64,000 nucleotides of DNA, from positions 124,001 to 188,000 of the forward strand of contig NZ_JAAOXM010000001.1 of the NCBI RefSeq assembly GCF_011605345.1, given 5' to 3'. The notes under the pieces are model-generated. The model worked only from the letters and a program-made list of their open reading frames with translations, did no database searches and had not been told where the DNA came from. This DNA comes from Burkholderia sp. D-99. Lineage in GTDB: Bacteria; Pseudomonadota; Gammaproteobacteria; Burkholderiales; Burkholderiaceae. Each line of letters begins with the position of its first letter. Within the stretch, counting starts at the first letter, position 1. The translations under genes and the position numbers were made by a program. Of this stretch, positions 1 through 9,135 are shown in pieces.

Positions 1-499
1 CGGCGGCCTTCGTCATCCCGCGCACCGCGAACTTGCTCGACACGTACGCGCTGCCGCCCGCGACGCCTTCCATCCCGGCCGTCGACGATACGTTGACGAT
101 CGAGCCGCCGCCGGCTTCCTTCAGCGCGGCCACTGCCGACTTCATGCCGAGCCAGCAGCCGACCTGGTTCACGTCGATCACCTTGCGATAGTCGTCGAGC
201 GAACACGCTTCGATCGGCACGAGCTTCAGGATTGCCGCGTTGTTCACGAGGATGTCGAGCCGGCCGAACTGCGCGAGCGTTGCATCGACGGCAGCTTGCC
301 AGTCGGCTTCGCTTGTCACGTCGAGGTGCTGGAATCGTGCGGCGTCGCCGAGTTCGGCGGCGACGCGCCGGCCGGCGTCGTCCAGCACGTCGGCGATCAC
401 CACGCGTGCGCCTTCGGCGACGAACCGTCGCGCTTCCGCTTCGCCCTGGCCGCGGGCACCGCCCGTGATCAGTGCCACCTTGCCTTCGAGTCGTTTCAT
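1..499 (-). CDS. SDR family NAD(P)-dependent oxidoreductase (3' end outside the window)
   Basis: Short-chain dehydrogenase/reductase, probably cytoplasmic and acting on an alcohol or ketone; the substrate cannot be read. The start at 499 is preceded by AAAGGAG. The Rossmann nucleotide motif TGGARGQG is at about residues 13-20, NNAA follows near the middle, and the catalytic YVSSK (YxxxK) with an upstream serine (VNVSS) is close to the window edge. The reading frame runs off the left edge, so the C-terminal substrate-binding part is missing here. It lies 39 bases downstream of a VOC protein gene on the same strand, which suggests a small catabolic operon. The family assignment is firm; the substrate is unknown. 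Confidence 0.9.
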   Translation of the reverse strand, partial: MKRLEGKVALITGGARGQGEAEARRFVAEGARVVIADVLDDAGRRVAAELGDAARFQHLDVTSEADWQAAVDATLAQFGRLDILVNNAAILKLVPIEACSLDDYRKVIDVNQVGCWLGMKSAVAALKEAGGGSIVNVSSTAGMEGVAGGSAYVSSKFAVRGMTKAA

Positions 500-538
500 G
501 CTGCTTGCTCCTTTAGTGAGAGGGGCGCGCACGGCCGC

Positions 539-1075
539 TCACGCGGAGAGGGCCGCCGCGTCGATGATGCGAAGCGGATCGGCGCCGTCCCATGCGCGGG
601 CTTCGGCGATGCCGTGCGCGATCATGTCGCGCATGCCGGCGCCCTCGATGACTTCGACGCGCACGCCGGGATCGTCGATGTCGTCGAGATACGCGACGCG
701 TGTGGCCGGGTTGCGCGCTTCGAATACGACACGCAGGCCGCGAGCCGTAAGCTGCGCGAGCGCGGCATCGAGATCGTCGACGACCCACGCGACGTGATGC
801 AGCCCGACGAGCGGTTGCCCATGCACGTCGCGGTACGGCGACGACGTGTCGTTCGTCACGTGAATCAGTTCGATCTGCAGATCGCCGCGATACGCGAGCC
901 CGACGTCCATCGTGACCGTCACCGGTTCGCCGAGATGATGGCCATCGAGGCGCACGTTGCGGAATACGGTCCACGGGCCGACGTCGTGGCGTTCGCGCCA
1001 GCGCGCGATGCTGCGGTCGAGATCGGCGACGACGTAGCCGATCTGGTCGATGGGGCCGAGGACTGGGTCGTTCAT
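539..1075 (-). CDS. VOC (glyoxalase/bleomycin-resistance fold) family protein
   Basis: A 178-residue vicinal-oxygen-chelate protein. The N-terminal segment DQIGYVVADLDRSIARW is a typical VOC beta-strand/helix start, and a second module with GLHHVAWVVDDLDAAL gives two beta-alpha-beta-beta-beta units. Histidines and a glutamate at family positions (LHHVAW, VEVIEGAG) suggest metal binding. I start at 1075 because GGAG lies just upstream; a longer frame to 1162 has no comparable ribosome site. It is probably co-transcribed with the SDR gene that follows 39 bases later on the same strand. An isomerase, dioxygenase or dehydratase role cannot be separated from sequence alone. Confidence 0.85.
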   Translation of the reverse strand: MNDPVLGPIDQIGYVVADLDRSIARWRERHDVGPWTVFRNVRLDGHHLGEPVTVTMDVGLAYRGDLQIELIHVTNDTSSPYRDVHGQPLVGLHHVAWVVDDLDAALAQLTARGLRVVFEARNPATRVAYLDDIDDPGVRVEVIEGAGMRDMIAHGIAEARAWDGADPLRIIDAAALSA

Positions 1076-1273
1076 GGCGTCTCCGTGGCGGACGCACGTG
1101 TGCGCGCCGCGCGTTGAATGACGGCCATGATCGCAACAAAGCGTGCGCTTCGTGCCATCCAAACGGATGAGTACGCACGCTTCTTTTTGGCGTGACGGGT
1201 GGGCGCGCGTGGCCGCGACGATGCAGGTGCGTGAAGCGGAAAGGAAAGGGCGCGCCGCCAGGCGAGCCGCGCG

Positions 1274-2191
1274 TTACCGCGTGTTCGGCGCCTTGACCGT
1301 GAGCCGGCACACGGTCGCGAGCGCGAGCAGGTTCGGGTCGCGCTCGCGCCGGTGCAGGAAACTCAGGCCGATCGTCTGGCGGATCGTGGGCCCGGCGAGC
1401 GGCACGAGCGCGATCTTGTGCGCGAACAGGTCGCGCACGCGGCCGGGCAGCAGCGAGCAGCCGATGCCGCCTGACACGAGGTTGATCAGCGAGAAGATGT
1501 CGCCCACCCGCATCACCACGTTCGGCGTGACGCCGGCCGCGCGAAACGCTTCCGTGAAGCCGTGATGCGTCGCGAAGCCTTCGCCGAGCGATACGAACGG
1601 TGCGTCGCCGCACGTGTGAAGATCGATGGCGTCGTGCCGCGCGTACGGCGAGTCGATCGGCGCGGCGAAGAACATCTCGTCCTCGAACAGCGCGATCGAT
1701 TCGATCTCGGCGTCCGGTTCGGGCAGCGCCATCAGCGTCGCGTCGATCGCGCCCTGGCGGAGCTTGTCGAGCAGGTCGGCGTTCGAGCCGAGCACGAGCT
1801 CGGCCTGCAGCTCGGGGCGGCGCTCCTTCAACGCGATCACGACTTCGGGCACGGTGCGGATCGTCAGCGAGTAGAGCGAACCGATCTTCAACTGGCCGGC
1901 GCCGTAGCCGGCCGCCTCGCGCGTCGAGCGGATCCCGTCCGTCATCGTCTTGAGCACTTCGCCCGCGACCTCGGCGAGCACCTGCGCGGCGTCGGTCGGA
2001 ATCAGGTTCCGCCCCTCGTGGCGAAACAGCGCGCAGTGCATTCCTTCCTCGAGCGTGTGCAGTGCGCGGTGCACGCTGACCGTGCTGACGCCCAGCGCCT
2101 CGGCGGCCTTCGCGAGGCTGCCGGCTTCCATGAAGGCGAGCAGCACCTCGAGCTTGCGGAACGTGATCTCTTCGTTGATGCGGTTGCGCAT
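1274..2191 (-). CDS. LysR-family transcriptional regulator, MdcR-like
   Basis: A 305-residue LysR-type regulator. The N-terminal winged helix-turn-helix (about residues 6-65) contains SLAKAAEALGVSTVSVHRALHTLEE, followed by an effector-binding domain of usual size. The N-terminus (INEEITFRKLEVLLAFMEAG, SVHRALHTLEEG, LFRHEGRNL) resembles MdcR-type regulators of malonate use as I remember them. The start at 2191 (MRNRINEE) places the HTH at the normal distance; an extension to 2317 adds non-homologous residues. It is divergent from an MHS-family symporter gene at 2515, its most likely target. No malonate decarboxylase genes are in view, so the effector is open. Confidence 0.85.
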   Translation of the reverse strand: MRNRINEEITFRKLEVLLAFMEAGSLAKAAEALGVSTVSVHRALHTLEEGMHCALFRHEGRNLIPTDAAQVLAEVAGEVLKTMTDGIRSTREAAGYGAGQLKIGSLYSLTIRTVPEVVIALKERRPELQAELVLGSNADLLDKLRQGAIDATLMALPEPDAEIESIALFEDEMFFAAPIDSPYARHDAIDLHTCGDAPFVSLGEGFATHHGFTEAFRAAGVTPNVVMRVGDIFSLINLVSGGIGCSLLPGRVRDLFAHKIALVPLAGPTIRQTIGLSFLHRRERDPNLLALATVCRLTVKAPNTR

Positions 2192-2514
2192 GGTGCGGAC
2201 GACGGGAAGGGCGGCCGACGATTCTGCCGCAGAACCCGTGCTCCAACAATGCGCGAATTTCCGGGGTCCTCGTGTGGCAGAGCCCGGCGGGGAAACATTT
2301 AATCTCCGGCTAATCATCTGCCGCGGGCATTAATTGATACGGGTTTTCGGCGTCCCTATGATCGTTTCACGCCGGTCGTGCGTGCGGGGCGAGAGGTTCC
2401 GATGGTGCGGGCCCGCGCCTCACCGGCCGGCGATACGAACAGCCGGTTCGCCCATGTTTGCCACGGAACGCGGCACGCATGCGGCGCGGCGCCATGAGAC
2501 AGCAGGAGACAAGC
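2192..2514. promoter_or_regulatory. Divergent intergenic region between LysR regulator and symporter
   Basis: A 323-base region separates the divergent LysR-type regulator and MHS transporter genes, the standard place for a LysR operator and two promoters. An AT-richer block with TTAATTGATA around 2330-2340 is the most promoter-like part. I could not assign a precise T-N11-A operator. The transporter start has a clear AGGAG site at about 2504-2508. Confidence 0.4.
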
Positions 2515-3831
2515 ATGCGCGACACACGTCGGAACTCGCGGCATCGGCAAGTGATTGCCGCTGTCGTCGGCAACACCCTCGAGTGGTACGACTTCATCGT
2601 TTACGGTTTCTTCTCCGGCATCATCGCGCGGCTGTTCTTTCCCGCCGAGAGCCAGTACGCGTCGCTGCTGATGTCGCTCGCGACCTTCGGCGTCGGCTTC
2701 TTCATGCGCCCGGTGGGCGGCATCCTGCTCGGGCTCTATGCGGACCGCAAGGGCCGCAAGGCCGCGATGCAGCTCATCATCTTCCTGATGACGCTGTCGA
2801 TCGCGCTGATCACGTTCGCGCCGTCGTACGCGACGATCGGCGCGGCGGCACCCGTTCTGATCGTCGTCGCGCGGTTGCTGCAGGGTTTCGCCACCGGCGG
2901 CGAATACGCGAGCGCGACCGCGTTCCTCGTGGAAAGCGCGCCCGAGAACCGGCGCGGGCTGTACGGATCGTGGCAACTGATCGGCCAGTGTCTCGCGGTG
3001 TTCTCGGGTGCCGCGATGGGGGCGTGGGCCACGCAGTCGCTGTCGGACGCGGCGCTGCATAGCTGGGGCTGGCGTGTGCCGTTCGCGCTCGGGCTGTTGA
3101 TCGGGCCGGTCGGCCTGTGGATCCGCCGGCACATGGAGGAGACCGACGCGTTTCTCGACGCGAGCAAGTCGGCCGTCGAGCCGCCGGCGAGCGTGTCGCG
3201 CGTGCTGCGCGACAACCTGCGCGGCGTGCTGGTGTCGATGGGGCAGACGATCACCGGCACGGCCGTGTTCTACGTGATGCTCGTGAACATGCCGACGTTC
3301 GTGCACAAGACCTTCGGGCTGCCGCTCGACCAGGTATTCAAGGTGCAGATGGCGGCGGTCGCGCTGCTGACGGTGACGATTCCGGTCGCGGCGCTCGTGT
3401 CGGACCGCATCGGCCGGCGGCCCGTGCTGATCGCCGGCACGCTTGCGCTGCTGACGGTGACGTACCCGCTGTTCTCGTGGCTGGCCGCTGCGCCGGGCAT
3501 CGGGCGCCTGCTCGTGATGCAGTTCGTGATCTGCGCGATCATCGGCATCTGCTACGGGCCTGCTCCGACCACGCTCGCCGAACAGTTCGCGACGCGCTCG
3601 CGTTCGACCGGTATCGCGCTCGCGTACAACGTCGCGGTGATGATCTTCGGCGGCTTCGCGCCGTTCATCGTCACGTGGCTGACGCACGCGAGCGGGTCGC
3701 CCGTCGCGCCCGCCTGGTACGTGCTGTTCGCGGCGTCGTTCGGGCTGCTCGCGAGCGTGTTCATGCATGACGGCGCGCCGTGCGTGCTCGCGCGGCGGCA
3801 GTTTCAGGGCGAGCCGTTGAGCGTCAAGTAG
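2515..3831 (+). CDS. MFS transporter, metabolite:H+ symporter (MHS) family
   Basis: A 438-residue, 12-helix inner-membrane symporter. The opening RQVIAAVVGNTLEWYDFIVYG is the MHS (citrate/proline/dicarboxylate:H+) signature. The cytoplasmic loop motif RPVGGILLGLYADRKGRKAAM follows helix 3, and a second version (VSDRIGRRPVLIAG) lies in the C-terminal half. The start at 2515 is chosen for the AGGAG ribosome site; upstream in-frame ATGs at 2458-2494 lack one. It is divergent from an MdcR-like LysR regulator, which suggests uptake of a small carboxylate controlled by that protein. The actual substrate (citrate, tricarballylate, malonate or similar) is inference only. Confidence 0.88.
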   Translation: MRDTRRNSRHRQVIAAVVGNTLEWYDFIVYGFFSGIIARLFFPAESQYASLLMSLATFGVGFFMRPVGGILLGLYADRKGRKAAMQLIIFLMTLSIALITFAPSYATIGAAAPVLIVVARLLQGFATGGEYASATAFLVESAPENRRGLYGSWQLIGQCLAVFSGAAMGAWATQSLSDAALHSWGWRVPFALGLLIGPVGLWIRRHMEETDAFLDASKSAVEPPASVSRVLRDNLRGVLVSMGQTITGTAVFYVMLVNMPTFVHKTFGLPLDQVFKVQMAAVALLTVTIPVAALVSDRIGRRPVLIAGTLALLTVTYPLFSWLAAAPGIGRLLVMQFVICAIIGICYGPAPTTLAEQFATRSRSTGIALAYNVAVMIFGGFAPFIVTWLTHASGSPVAPAWYVLFAASFGLLASVFMHDGAPCVLARRQFQGEPLSVK

Positions 3832-3988
3832 CGGCGGCCGCCCGCCGCCCGCCGCCAGCGGCCCATCGGCGCGGGCGGCATGCAGGGTATCGGTTCTGCC
3901 GATGGTCAGCATCGCGGGCGGCGGCCTACCGCGGCCGCCGCCCGGTCGTTACGCTTGGGCGATCATCCACTCTGTCCGGAAGGTCGCC

Positions 3989-5239
3989 ATGTCCCGGCTC
4001 GATTACAAGTTGCTCGGCCCCTGCCTGCTCGCGATCGCGATCGACGCGATGGGATTCGGGCTCGTTTATCCGATGATGTCCGCAATCTTCAGCGATCCGC
4101 ACGCGGGCATCCTGCCGGCCGACGCCGGCGCGCACGCGCGCAATTTCTACCTCGGTCTCGGCTACGGGATCTACCCGTTGTGCATGTTCTTCGGCTCGTC
4201 GCTGATGGGCGACCTGTCCGATCGCTACGGCCGCCGCAGGATCCTGCTGCTGTGCGTGACCGGCCTCGCAGCCGGCTACGCGATGATGGCGGCCGGCGCA
4301 TGGCATGCAAGTGTCGTGCTGCTGCTCGCCGGCCGCGGGCTCACCGGGCTGATGGCCGGCTGCCAGGGCATCGCGCAGGCGGCCATCACCGACCTGAGCA
4401 CGCCGGAGAACAAGGCGTATAACATGAGCATCATGTCGCTCGCGTTCAGCGCGGGCGTGATCGTCGGCCCCGTGCTCGGCGGCGTCACGTCCGACCGCAC
4501 GATTTCGCCGCTGTTCGACTACGGCACGCCGTTCGTGCTGGTGGCCGTGCTGTCGCTGATCGGCGCGTTCTGGACCTGGGCTTCGTATCGCGACTCGGCC
4601 GCGCCGCGCGGCGGCACGCGCATCGATCCGCTGCTGCCGCTGCGAATCATCGGGGAGGCCGCGCGCCAGCGCAACGTCGCGTTCCTGTCGGTGGTGTTCT
4701 TCCTGATGCAGGTCGGCTACGGGCTCTACCTGCAGACCATCATGCTGCTGCTGCAGGCGAAATTCGGCTATACGAGCGCGCGGCTCGGGCTGTTCAGCGG
4801 CGTGATCGGCCTCTGCTTCGTGTTCGGCCTGCTGTTCGTCGTGCGGCTGATGCTGCGCGTGTGGCGTGTGGTCGACATCGCGAAGACGGGCCTGCTCGTC
4901 GCGGGCGTCGGCCAGGTCCTGTCCGCGCTGCTTCCGCACGAGCCGGTGTTGTGGGCGCTCGCGATGGTCGTCGGCTGCTTCGACATGGTCGCGTATACGA
5001 CGATGTATACGGCGTTCTCCGATGCGGTCAGCGAGGACCGGCAAGGCTGGGTACTCGGCGTCGCGGGCTCGGTGATGGCCGTCGCGTGGGTCGTCACGGG
5101 GGCGCTCACGAACCTGCTGCCCGTGTTCGGCGAGATCGGCCTGCTACTGATTGGCGGCGCGGGTTTCCTGCTCAGCTTCGCGATGATGGCCGCGTACGGT
5201 CGCACGCAGCCGGGGGCGCGAACGGCCGCGCTGTCATAG
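3989..5239 (+). CDS. MFS transporter, drug-efflux-like
   Basis: A 416-residue major facilitator protein with about twelve hydrophobic segments. Helix 1 reads LLAIAIDAMGFGLVYPMMSA, like the TetA/DHA1 antiporter group. The loop 2-3 motif GDLSDRYGRRRILL and the helix 5 motif LAFSAGVIVGPVLGG (antiporter motif C-like) are present. The start at 3989 follows GGAAGG; the frame is open back to 3902 without a better site. It follows the MHS symporter gene by 157 bases in the same direction but looks like a separate unit. An exporter of a drug or metabolite is most likely; no substrate can be named. Confidence 0.85.
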   Translation: MSRLDYKLLGPCLLAIAIDAMGFGLVYPMMSAIFSDPHAGILPADAGAHARNFYLGLGYGIYPLCMFFGSSLMGDLSDRYGRRRILLLCVTGLAAGYAMMAAGAWHASVVLLLAGRGLTGLMAGCQGIAQAAITDLSTPENKAYNMSIMSLAFSAGVIVGPVLGGVTSDRTISPLFDYGTPFVLVAVLSLIGAFWTWASYRDSAAPRGGTRIDPLLPLRIIGEAARQRNVAFLSVVFFLMQVGYGLYLQTIMLLLQAKFGYTSARLGLFSGVIGLCFVFGLLFVVRLMLRVWRVVDIAKTGLLVAGVGQVLSALLPHEPVLWALAMVVGCFDMVAYTTMYTAFSDAVSEDRQGWVLGVAGSVMAVAWVVTGALTNLLPVFGEIGLLLIGGAGFLLSFAMMAAYGRTQPGARTAALS

Positions 5240-5412
5240 GCGGTATGAACGTTGGCCCGATCCTGTCGGACGTTGTCCCGCACGCCGCTGTCGCGCAAGG
5301 CCGCGCGGCCCGACACTGGCGCCTCGCGGCCGGGGAACGTCCGGGCCGCGTCCGGCGGCGCCGGCTGGCCCGGCGCGCCGATCCTTCGATAGGCCAACCG
5401 AGAGAGCGACCC

Positions 5413-6024
5413 ATGCAACATCCGACCATCCGTACCCTGGCGGGCGCGACCGCGCCGACGTCGATCACCGCCGCCCGCACCGCGCTGCTGGTGATCGATT
5501 TCCAGAATGAATACTTCAGCGGCCGCCTGCCGATTCCGGAGGGGCCGCGTGCGCTGGGCAATGCGCAGCGCGTGATCGCGTTCGCCGATCGCGCGGGCAT
5601 TCCGGTGTTTCACGTCCAGCACGTCGATGCGGCCGACGGCCCGATCTTCGCGGACGGCAGCGACGGCTTCCGCTTTCACGCGGACCTGCAGCCGGCGCCG
5701 CATCACGCAGTCGTGAAGAAAACGTCGGTGAGCGTGTTCCCGACGACGGACATCGATGCGCGCCTGAAGGCGGCCGGTATCGATACGCTGATCGTCACGG
5801 GCTTGATGACGCACGCATGCGTCGCCGGCGCGGCACGCGATGCGGTGCCGCTCGGCTACGGGGTGATCGTCGTCGACGACGCCTGCGCGACGCGCGACCT
5901 CGACATCGCGGATGGCGGCACGGTATCGCACCGCGACCTCCATCGCGCAACGCTGGCCGCGCTGTCGGACACGTTCGGCGACGTGCTGACGACCGAGCAG
6001 GTGCTGGCGCTCGGCGTCGCCTGA
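5413..6024 (+). CDS. Cysteine hydrolase, isochorismatase family
   Basis: A 203-residue cytoplasmic hydrolase of the isochorismatase/nicotinamidase fold. The catalytic triad is visible: Asp in LLVIDFQNEYF (about residue 29), Lys in VVKKTSVSVF and Cys in LMTHACVAGAA. The start at 5413 follows AGAGAGCG. The gene ends 19 bases from the convergent amidohydrolase gene. Members hydrolyse isochorismate, nicotinamide, N-carbamoyl compounds or related amides; the neighbouring amidohydrolase fits an amide-catabolism theme, which is inference. Confidence 0.9.
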   Translation: MQHPTIRTLAGATAPTSITAARTALLVIDFQNEYFSGRLPIPEGPRALGNAQRVIAFADRAGIPVFHVQHVDAADGPIFADGSDGFRFHADLQPAPHHAVVKKTSVSVFPTTDIDARLKAAGIDTLIVTGLMTHACVAGAARDAVPLGYGVIVVDDACATRDLDIADGGTVSHRDLHRATLAALSDTFGDVLTTEQVLALGVA

Positions 6025-6043
6025 CGGCCGCCGGGTTCGTGCT

Positions 6044-7669
6044 TCAGGCGGCCCAGCCCGGCGCGGCGTACACGACTTCGCCGCGGAAGCACGTCTCGAT
6101 CGCGCGGGTTTGCGCGAACGTCTCGACCGGGTGCGCGAACGGATTGCGGTCGAGGATCGCGAAGCTCGCATCCTTGCCCGCTTCGAGCGAACCCGTGCAG
6201 TCGTCGAAGCGCAGCGCGTACGCGGTATTCACCGTATAGGCCTCGAGCATCGTGAGCAGGTCGAGGCGTTCGTGCGGATTCCACGGCGGGCTGTCGGGCT
6301 GGTCGATCAGCAGGTGCGTGACGCCCGTCTGGATGATCTGCATCGGATCCATCGTGCTGACCGACCAGTCGGAGCCGGCCGCGAGCATCGCGCCCGCGTT
6401 GCGCAGGCTGCGGAACGGATAGTTGCGCGCGGTGCGTTCGGCGCCGAGCAGGTCGCGATAGAGCTGCTGCTGCTCCTCGCGCGCGGCCGTCCACAGCGTC
6501 TGCACGCTGGCGATCGCGCCGAGCCGGTTGAAGCGGCTCATGTCGGCCGGATCGACGAGTTGCAGGTGCGCGAGCTGTGCGCGGCGGTCGCGCATGCCGT
6601 TGCGGATCTGGACATATTCGAGCGCATCGAGCGTCATGCGCACCGCGCGGTCGGCGAGCGTGTGGAAGTGCAGGTCGAAGCCGGCGGTATCGGCGAGCAG
6701 GCAGATCTCGTTCAGTGCATCCTGGCTCCACAGCGCGAGGCCGCAGTCGTCGGTGCCGGCGTACGGCTCTAGCAGCGCGGCGGTTTTCGATTCGGGCACG
6801 CCGTCGACGAAGATCTTTACCGTATGCAGGCGCAGGTTGTCGCATTCGTACTCGCGACGCCATGCGGCGAAGCGCTCGATCTGCTCGCGCGGATCGCGGC
6901 GCGGGTTCGCATAGAGGCCGGCGCTCATGTACACCTTCAGCGTGCCCGCGCGCTGCGCATCGGCATAAGCCTTGAGTTCGGCCTCCTCGACGCGCGCGTC
7001 GAACCACCCGGTGATGCCGTAACCGTGCGCCATCGCGTGCGCCTTAGCGAGCGACTTCGGGTAGCCGGCGGGGCTCAGTTGCGGAATGATCGGGCAGACG
7101 CGATAGAACGCCGCTTCGTGCACGACACCGTTCGGCGCGCCGGATGCATCCCTTTCGTAAACACCGCCGGCCGGGTCGGGCGTGTCGGCGTGGATCCCGG
7201 CCGCTTCGAGGCCCTTCGTGTTGAGGCAGCCGCTGTGCACGTCGAAGCCGACCACGAGCAGCGGCCGGTCGGGCACGATCCGGTCGAGCAGTTCGCGGGT
7301 CGGATACGCGCCGAATGCGGCCAGGTTGGCGCCGCCGAGATAGACCCACGGTTCGTTCGGCGTCGCATCGGCGCATGCGCCGATGCGCTGCAGGATCGCG
7401 TCGGGATCGTTGATGCCGGACAGGTCGAAGTCACCGAGGATCTGGTGGCCTTCGAGCGGGTGCACGTGGCCATCGATCAGGCCCGGCAGCATCAGCCTGC
7501 CGGCCAGGTCGACGGTGCGCGTCGCGGGGCCGGCCAGCGGGCGGATATCGTCGTCGCGTCCGATGGCGACGATCTTGCCGTCCTGGACGGCGAGTGCCTG
7601 CGCGAAGCGGCGCTGCGCGTCGCCCGTGTAAAGCAGACCGTTCAGATAGACGGTGTCGGCGTGTTGCAT
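6044..7669 (-). CDS. Amidohydrolase family protein, YtcJ-like
   Basis: A 541-residue metal-dependent hydrolase of the amidohydrolase superfamily (YtcJ/exoenzyme-regulatory AepA-like branch). The N-terminal composite domain MQHADTVYLNGLLYTGD is typical. Metal ligands appear as GLIDGHVHPLEG (HxH), a later DLHFHTLADRA and AQLAHLQLVDP histidines, and the aspartate in LAAGSDWSVSTMDPM. The start at 7669 has GGAGGAGACAC upstream. Length matches the family. The substrate is unknown; the cysteine hydrolase gene converges on it. Cytoplasmic, no signal peptide. Confidence 0.88.
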   Translation of the reverse strand: MQHADTVYLNGLLYTGDAQRRFAQALAVQDGKIVAIGRDDDIRPLAGPATRTVDLAGRLMLPGLIDGHVHPLEGHQILGDFDLSGINDPDAILQRIGACADATPNEPWVYLGGANLAAFGAYPTRELLDRIVPDRPLLVVGFDVHSGCLNTKGLEAAGIHADTPDPAGGVYERDASGAPNGVVHEAAFYRVCPIIPQLSPAGYPKSLAKAHAMAHGYGITGWFDARVEEAELKAYADAQRAGTLKVYMSAGLYANPRRDPREQIERFAAWRREYECDNLRLHTVKIFVDGVPESKTAALLEPYAGTDDCGLALWSQDALNEICLLADTAGFDLHFHTLADRAVRMTLDALEYVQIRNGMRDRRAQLAHLQLVDPADMSRFNRLGAIASVQTLWTAAREEQQQLYRDLLGAERTARNYPFRSLRNAGAMLAAGSDWSVSTMDPMQIIQTGVTHLLIDQPDSPPWNPHERLDLLTMLEAYTVNTAYALRFDDCTGSLEAGKDASFAILDRNPFAHPVETFAQTRAIETCFRGEVVYAAPGWAA

Positions 7670-8086
7670 GTGTCTCCTCCGGATGGGGGCTGTTCGACGG
7701 GCGCACGTGTCCGGCGGGCGGGCCGTGAGGCTCGTCCGGTCGCGTGAACCCGGTCGGGTTGGAATGGGCTGGGGGAGCGGCTATGTGCCGGTACTGCGCG
7801 GCAGGCGCGGCGATGCGTCGTGGTGAAGGCCGGCCGCCGCCGGAGCGTCATGCCGATTCCGCCGCCGGGACTGAATCGGCAGGTCGATGGGCGACGCGCG
7901 GGCGGCCGTGCGGGCCGGCGTCCATCCGGTATTCGGCATTCGGTGTCTCCGTGGCATCCGACGCGTTCCCGTCGTCGGGTGAGTCAGATACTAGGAGCGG
8001 GGCGACCGGCTGTCTGTCATCGTTTTGAGGACAACGCGCGACAAAGGCGGCGGGGGGATGGGTGTTGCAGCGATGCGAGGTGTCGT
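7670..8086. other. Intergenic region between amidohydrolase and LuxR regulator
   Basis: About 417 bases between two genes on the minus strand. Short open frames here show no family features and look like non-coding GC-rich DNA. It should contain the promoter of the amidohydrolase gene (start 7669); no specific box was identified. Confidence 0.4.
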
Positions 8087-8911
8087 CTAGCGGCCGCGGT
8101 CCTCAGGAGGTCCCTCCTCGGTCACGCACCACGCGAACAGCCCGGCCCGGTTTGCAACACCGAGCTTCGCGAGCGCGCGCCCGAGATAGGTGCGTACGCT
8201 GCTCGGCTTGAGCGCGAGCGTGTCGGCGATCTGCGGGACGGGCTGGCCTTGCAGCACCGCGCGGCACACGAGCCGTTCGCGCTGCGACAGCGCCGCGCCG
8301 CAGGCCGACAGGCGCTGCTCGAACCGCTGCAGCAGCGCGCCGTCGTCAGAGCGTGGGGTCAGGCGTGCGAGCCGCGCGTGCTGGATCAGGAGCGGCAGCA
8401 CGAAATCGCCGAGCTGCCGCAGCAGCGCCAGTTCGGCCAGCGTATAGGACGGCTGGCCGCGCCGGCGGAACAGCGAGAACGCATAGACATAGTCGCGCTC
8501 GCTGCCGAGCAGCGTGCAGTCTTCGCCGAGTTCGCCGAGCGCGAACTGGCGGCCGTATTCGGTCGCCGTGTCGACGTCCTCGTTGCACGAGAACACGAGC
8601 TGCGAATCGGTGGCGCGCTCGATATGCGGGAGCAGCGTGTCGGTGCGCCACTCGCCCTGTGTATACAGATCGAGCGCGTGGCGCGTGCCGTCGGGATCGT
8701 CGCCGCCCGCGAAGAACAGCACGTCGACGCTGTCGACCGACTGCGACGGCGCATCGCGACGGTAGCGCGTCGCGACGCTGTAATGGGACTGCGGATCGAC
8801 GGTTTCGCGCAGCCACGCCCAAAGCCGGGCGGGAAACTGCGGACTGCCGAGGCTGGCGACCAGGTCGCCGGCATTGCTGAGGGAAATATGGGCGGGGCTC
8901 ATCGTTGACAC
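8087..8911 (-). CDS. LuxR-family transcriptional regulator (C-terminal GerE-type HTH)
   Basis: A 274-residue protein with a C-terminal LuxR/GerE helix-turn-helix: LSQRERLVCRAVLQGQ, PVPQIADTLALKPSSVRTYLGRALAKLGVANRAGLFAW (about residues 208-260). The N-terminal 200 residues have no recognisable autoinducer or receiver domain. Two possible starts, 8911 and 8902, lie close together. It stands alone with no obvious partner, and the upstream amidohydrolase or downstream genes may be targets. Regulator family firm; ligand and targets unknown. Confidence 0.85.
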   Translation of the reverse strand: MSTMSPAHISLSNAGDLVASLGSPQFPARLWAWLRETVDPQSHYSVATRYRRDAPSQSVDSVDVLFFAGGDDPDGTRHALDLYTQGEWRTDTLLPHIERATDSQLVFSCNEDVDTATEYGRQFALGELGEDCTLLGSERDYVYAFSLFRRRGQPSYTLAELALLRQLGDFVLPLLIQHARLARLTPRSDDGALLQRFEQRLSACGAALSQRERLVCRAVLQGQPVPQIADTLALKPSSVRTYLGRALAKLGVANRAGLFAWCVTEEGPPEDRGR

Positions 8912-9135
8912 CGTCTGCGCGAACGGCCGCCCGTGCCGGCCGTGTTTCGCGTACGACGGCGAGCCGGCGGCGCGGCGGCCGGCGGTGCGGTCATGCGGGA
9001 CGGCGGCCGGCGCGGCGGCGAAGCTCGATTGTAGGGGACTTCGCCGGCGCGAGGCATGCTCGCTTGCCCGGCGGCCGGGCGATCGCCCGTCGACGGGCGA
9101 CGCGCATCGTTGCGTACCGCGTAGTGCCCCGCGCG

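Noticed and set aside
1143..1565. Plus-strand frame between the VOC and LysR genes
   Set aside because: It overlaps the 3' half of the LysR gene antisense and has no family features.
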